NCBI GenBank assembly: GCA_963753905.1
Contig: CAVWDZ010000001.1
Coordinates: 2,790,001-2,854,000 of the forward strand
Length of the DNA: 64,000 nt
From: Bog-756 sp963753905
GTDB taxonomy: Bacteria > Actinomycetota > Acidimicrobiia > Acidimicrobiales > RAAP-2
Direction of reading: 5' to 3'
Shown here in pieces: positions 62,713-64,000 of the stretch. Made by a program: the position numbers and the translations under genes. The notes below the pieces were generated by a model that worked only from the letters and a program-made list of their open reading frames with translations, did no database searches and was not told the DNA's origin. Positions within the stretch are counted from its first letter, which is position 1. Every line of letters begins with the position of its first letter.

Positions 62713-63228
62713 TCAGGAGGCGGCCGGGCCCCTCGCCGGCGCGCGCCGGTACCGACCCGCGTACCCGATGGACATCGCCGTCGGAAAGCACTCGTCGGTG
62801 TAGGCCAGTGATGCCCCGATGATGCGGTCGAGCTCGTCGTCGTCGACGCGGGAGACCGGTACCCGACCCACGAGGTAGATGGCGTCCTCGGCACCGAGCG
62901 CGAAGGAGACCCCGGCCAGGTCGGCGTTGCGCCGGAGCAGGTACTCCCAGGTGGCTTCGATGTTGGTCTCGGGAGCCGGCATGAACTGGGCCTCGTGGCG
63001 GAGGGTCCGCTGGCGGAGCGTGAGCCAGACCGTCACGAATTCCTTCTCCTCGCCGCGCAGCCGGAGGTACCACCTCGGAGCTCCCGTGATCGGGTCGCCT
63101 CCCGCCTGCCGGTCCACCGCGACCAGGGCACCTCCCGCAGCGAGCTCACGGGCCGCCCAGGCGTCGATCCGGGCGCACACCTGCTCGCGCTCGTCGGCCC
63201 CGAGGATGCCCGCCCACTCGTCGGTCAC
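62713..63228 (-). CDS. YbjN-domain protein
   Basis: 171 residues from the GTG at 63226-63228, which overlaps the mshA stop (GTGA). A GTG two codons earlier is possible. RRNADLAGVSFALGAEDAIY and GASLAYTDECFPTAMSIGYA are the conserved parts of the actinobacterial YbjN family, a type III secretion chaperone-like fold. The corresponding gene also follows mshA in mycobacteria (Rv0487). Function is unknown. Confidence 0.8.
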   Translation of the reverse strand: MTDEWAGILGADEREQVCARIDAWAARELAAGGALVAVDRQAGGDPITGAPRWYLRLRGEEKEFVTVWLTLRQRTLRHEAQFMPAPETNIEATWEYLLRRNADLAGVSFALGAEDAIYLVGRVPVSRVDDDELDRIIGASLAYTDECFPTAMSIGYAGRYRRAPARGPAAS

Positions 63229-64000
63229 GAGCACTCGACGAGGCGACCCGTGGTGAGCTCGGCGTAGATCTCGACCAGCAGATGGGCGGCGCGCGCCCAG
63301 GTGTAGCGGCGGGCCCGGAGGACCGATCCGGTGCTGAGCCGTTCGGCGAGCAACGGCTCCGCCAGTATCTGACGGACCCAGGCCGCATATGCCTCGGGGT
63401 CTGCATCTTCGACCAGGTAGCCGGTCCTCCCGTGGTCGACCAGGCTGCTCAGGCCGCCCACGTCGGAGGCGACCACCGGCGTGCCGCAGGCCGCAGCCTC
63501 GAGGGCCACCAGCCCGAAGGACTCGGACCGGCTCGGGACCAGGCAGACGTCGGCCGCCCGGTAGAAGGTCGACAGCAACTCGTGCGGACGGGGCGGCACG
63601 AAGACGACCTGTCCCTCGACGCCGAGCTCGGCGACCAGAGAGAGGATGTGCGCGACTTCCTCGTCCCCGTGCGGACCGCTCGGGCCACCGACCACGACGA
63701 GGTGGGCGTCGGGGTGGTCCCGAGCGAGCGAAGCGAGGGCCGAGACCGCGACGCCGGCGCCTTTCAGTGGCTGGATGCGGCCGACGAAGAGCAGAAGCGG
63801 GCCGGTGGCAGGCAGCCCGAGGGCCCGACGGGCCTGGGCGCGGTCTCCGGGTCCGAAGAAGGCGTGCTCGACACCGGGGGCGACGATGCGGATCCTGGAG
63901 GGGTCGGCCCCGTAGAGCTCGGAGAGTTGGGCCGCCTCCACCGAGCACGAGGCGAGCACGGTGTCCGAGCACCGGATGATCGTGGCCTCGGCCTCCGCCC
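63225..64000 (-). CDS. mshA: MshA-type glycosyltransferase (5' end outside window)
   Basis: Frame open to the window edge, so only about the last 258 residues are here. Family 4 glycosyltransferase: LLLFVGRIQPLKGAGVAVSA (the GRIQPLK motif typical of MshA), then HLVVVGGPSG, FVPPRPHELLSTFYRAADVC, and the nucleotide-sugar-binding PSRSESFGLVALEAAACGTP with the E-x7-E pattern. MshA adds N-acetylglucosamine to inositol phosphate in the first step of mycothiol synthesis. The order with ybjN-like, proC and hem genes matches mycobacteria. A different sugar acceptor cannot be excluded without the N-terminal half. Confidence 0.8.
   Translation of the reverse strand, partial: AEAEATIIRCSDTVLASCSVEAAQLSELYGADPSRIRIVAPGVEHAFFGPGDRAQARRALGLPATGPLLLFVGRIQPLKGAGVAVSALASLARDHPDAHLVVVGGPSGPHGDEEVAHILSLVAELGVEGQVVFVPPRPHELLSTFYRAADVCLVPSRSESFGLVALEAAACGTPVVASDVGGLSSLVDHGRTGYLVEDADPEAYAAWVRQILAEPLLAERLSTGSVLRARRYTWARAAHLLVEIYAELTTGRLVECS

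Overview
The window is about 70% GC, densely packed, and coded almost end to end. Many stop and start codons overlap as ATGA or GTGA. The content points to a high-GC actinobacterium: a qcrCAB/ctaE respiratory block, a menaquinone-type Nuo operon, a three-gene hemE/hemH/hemY set, Rex, mycothiol-type mshA, and the order mshA - ybjN-like - proC - hemA - hemC - cobA/hemD - hemB - hemL, which resembles the Mycobacterium Rv0486-Rv0524 region. A deep lineage such as Acidimicrobiia is my inference. No rRNA or other taxon marker is present to settle it.

Layout. 1-1019: end of cytochrome oxidase (ctaD, ctaF). 1039-2378: a coupled pair, a 2-oxoglutarate oxygenase and a formaldehyde-activating-enzyme (Fae) homologue. 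2390-4760: an AT-richer accessory stretch with a PilZ protein, a small HTH protein, a frameshifted glyoxalase-fold gene and a TetR regulator. 5013-7412: a TetR operator on a TATAAT box, then a ferredoxin-type reductase and a fatty-acid desaturase (DesT/DesCB-like). 7530-11492: ctaE-qcrC-qcrA-qcrB. 11580-13871: a HelD/HelR-type RNA polymerase recycling helicase. 14074-19362: hemE-hemH-hemY-lnt operon. 19353-21886: HAD phosphatase and acetyl-CoA synthetase. 22048-25320: a metallophosphoesterase-like/MprF-like fusion. 25336-27246: two membrane proteins separated by a repeat and palindrome. 27465-30161: a 36-codon microprotein, a ClC transporter and a pore-loop membrane protein. 30189-33444: glutamate decarboxylase, DUF2252, LapA-like. 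33520-49638: complete nuoA-N on the minus strand. 49770-51197: a geranylgeranyl/menaquinone reductase, divergent from nuoA. 51220-53433: a Pro/Ala-rich membrane protein. 53684-60884: rex-hemA-hemC-cobA-hemD-hemB-hemL. 60946-64000: SAM hydroxide adenosyltransferase, proC, ybjN-like, mshA (cut off).

How the parts fit. The window holds most of an aerobic respiratory chain (complex I, bc1, part of aa3 oxidase), the quinone-modifying enzyme, and nearly the whole C5 route to haem that those complexes need. Rex, an NADH/NAD+ sensor, sits immediately upstream of the tetrapyrrole operon, so redox state and haem supply are physically linked. ClC next to GadB suggests an acid-resistance module. The Fae/oxygenase pair, the Cys-to-Ser change in Lnt and the MPE-MprF fusion are the most unusual items. 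No mobile element, CRISPR array, rRNA or tRNA was seen.
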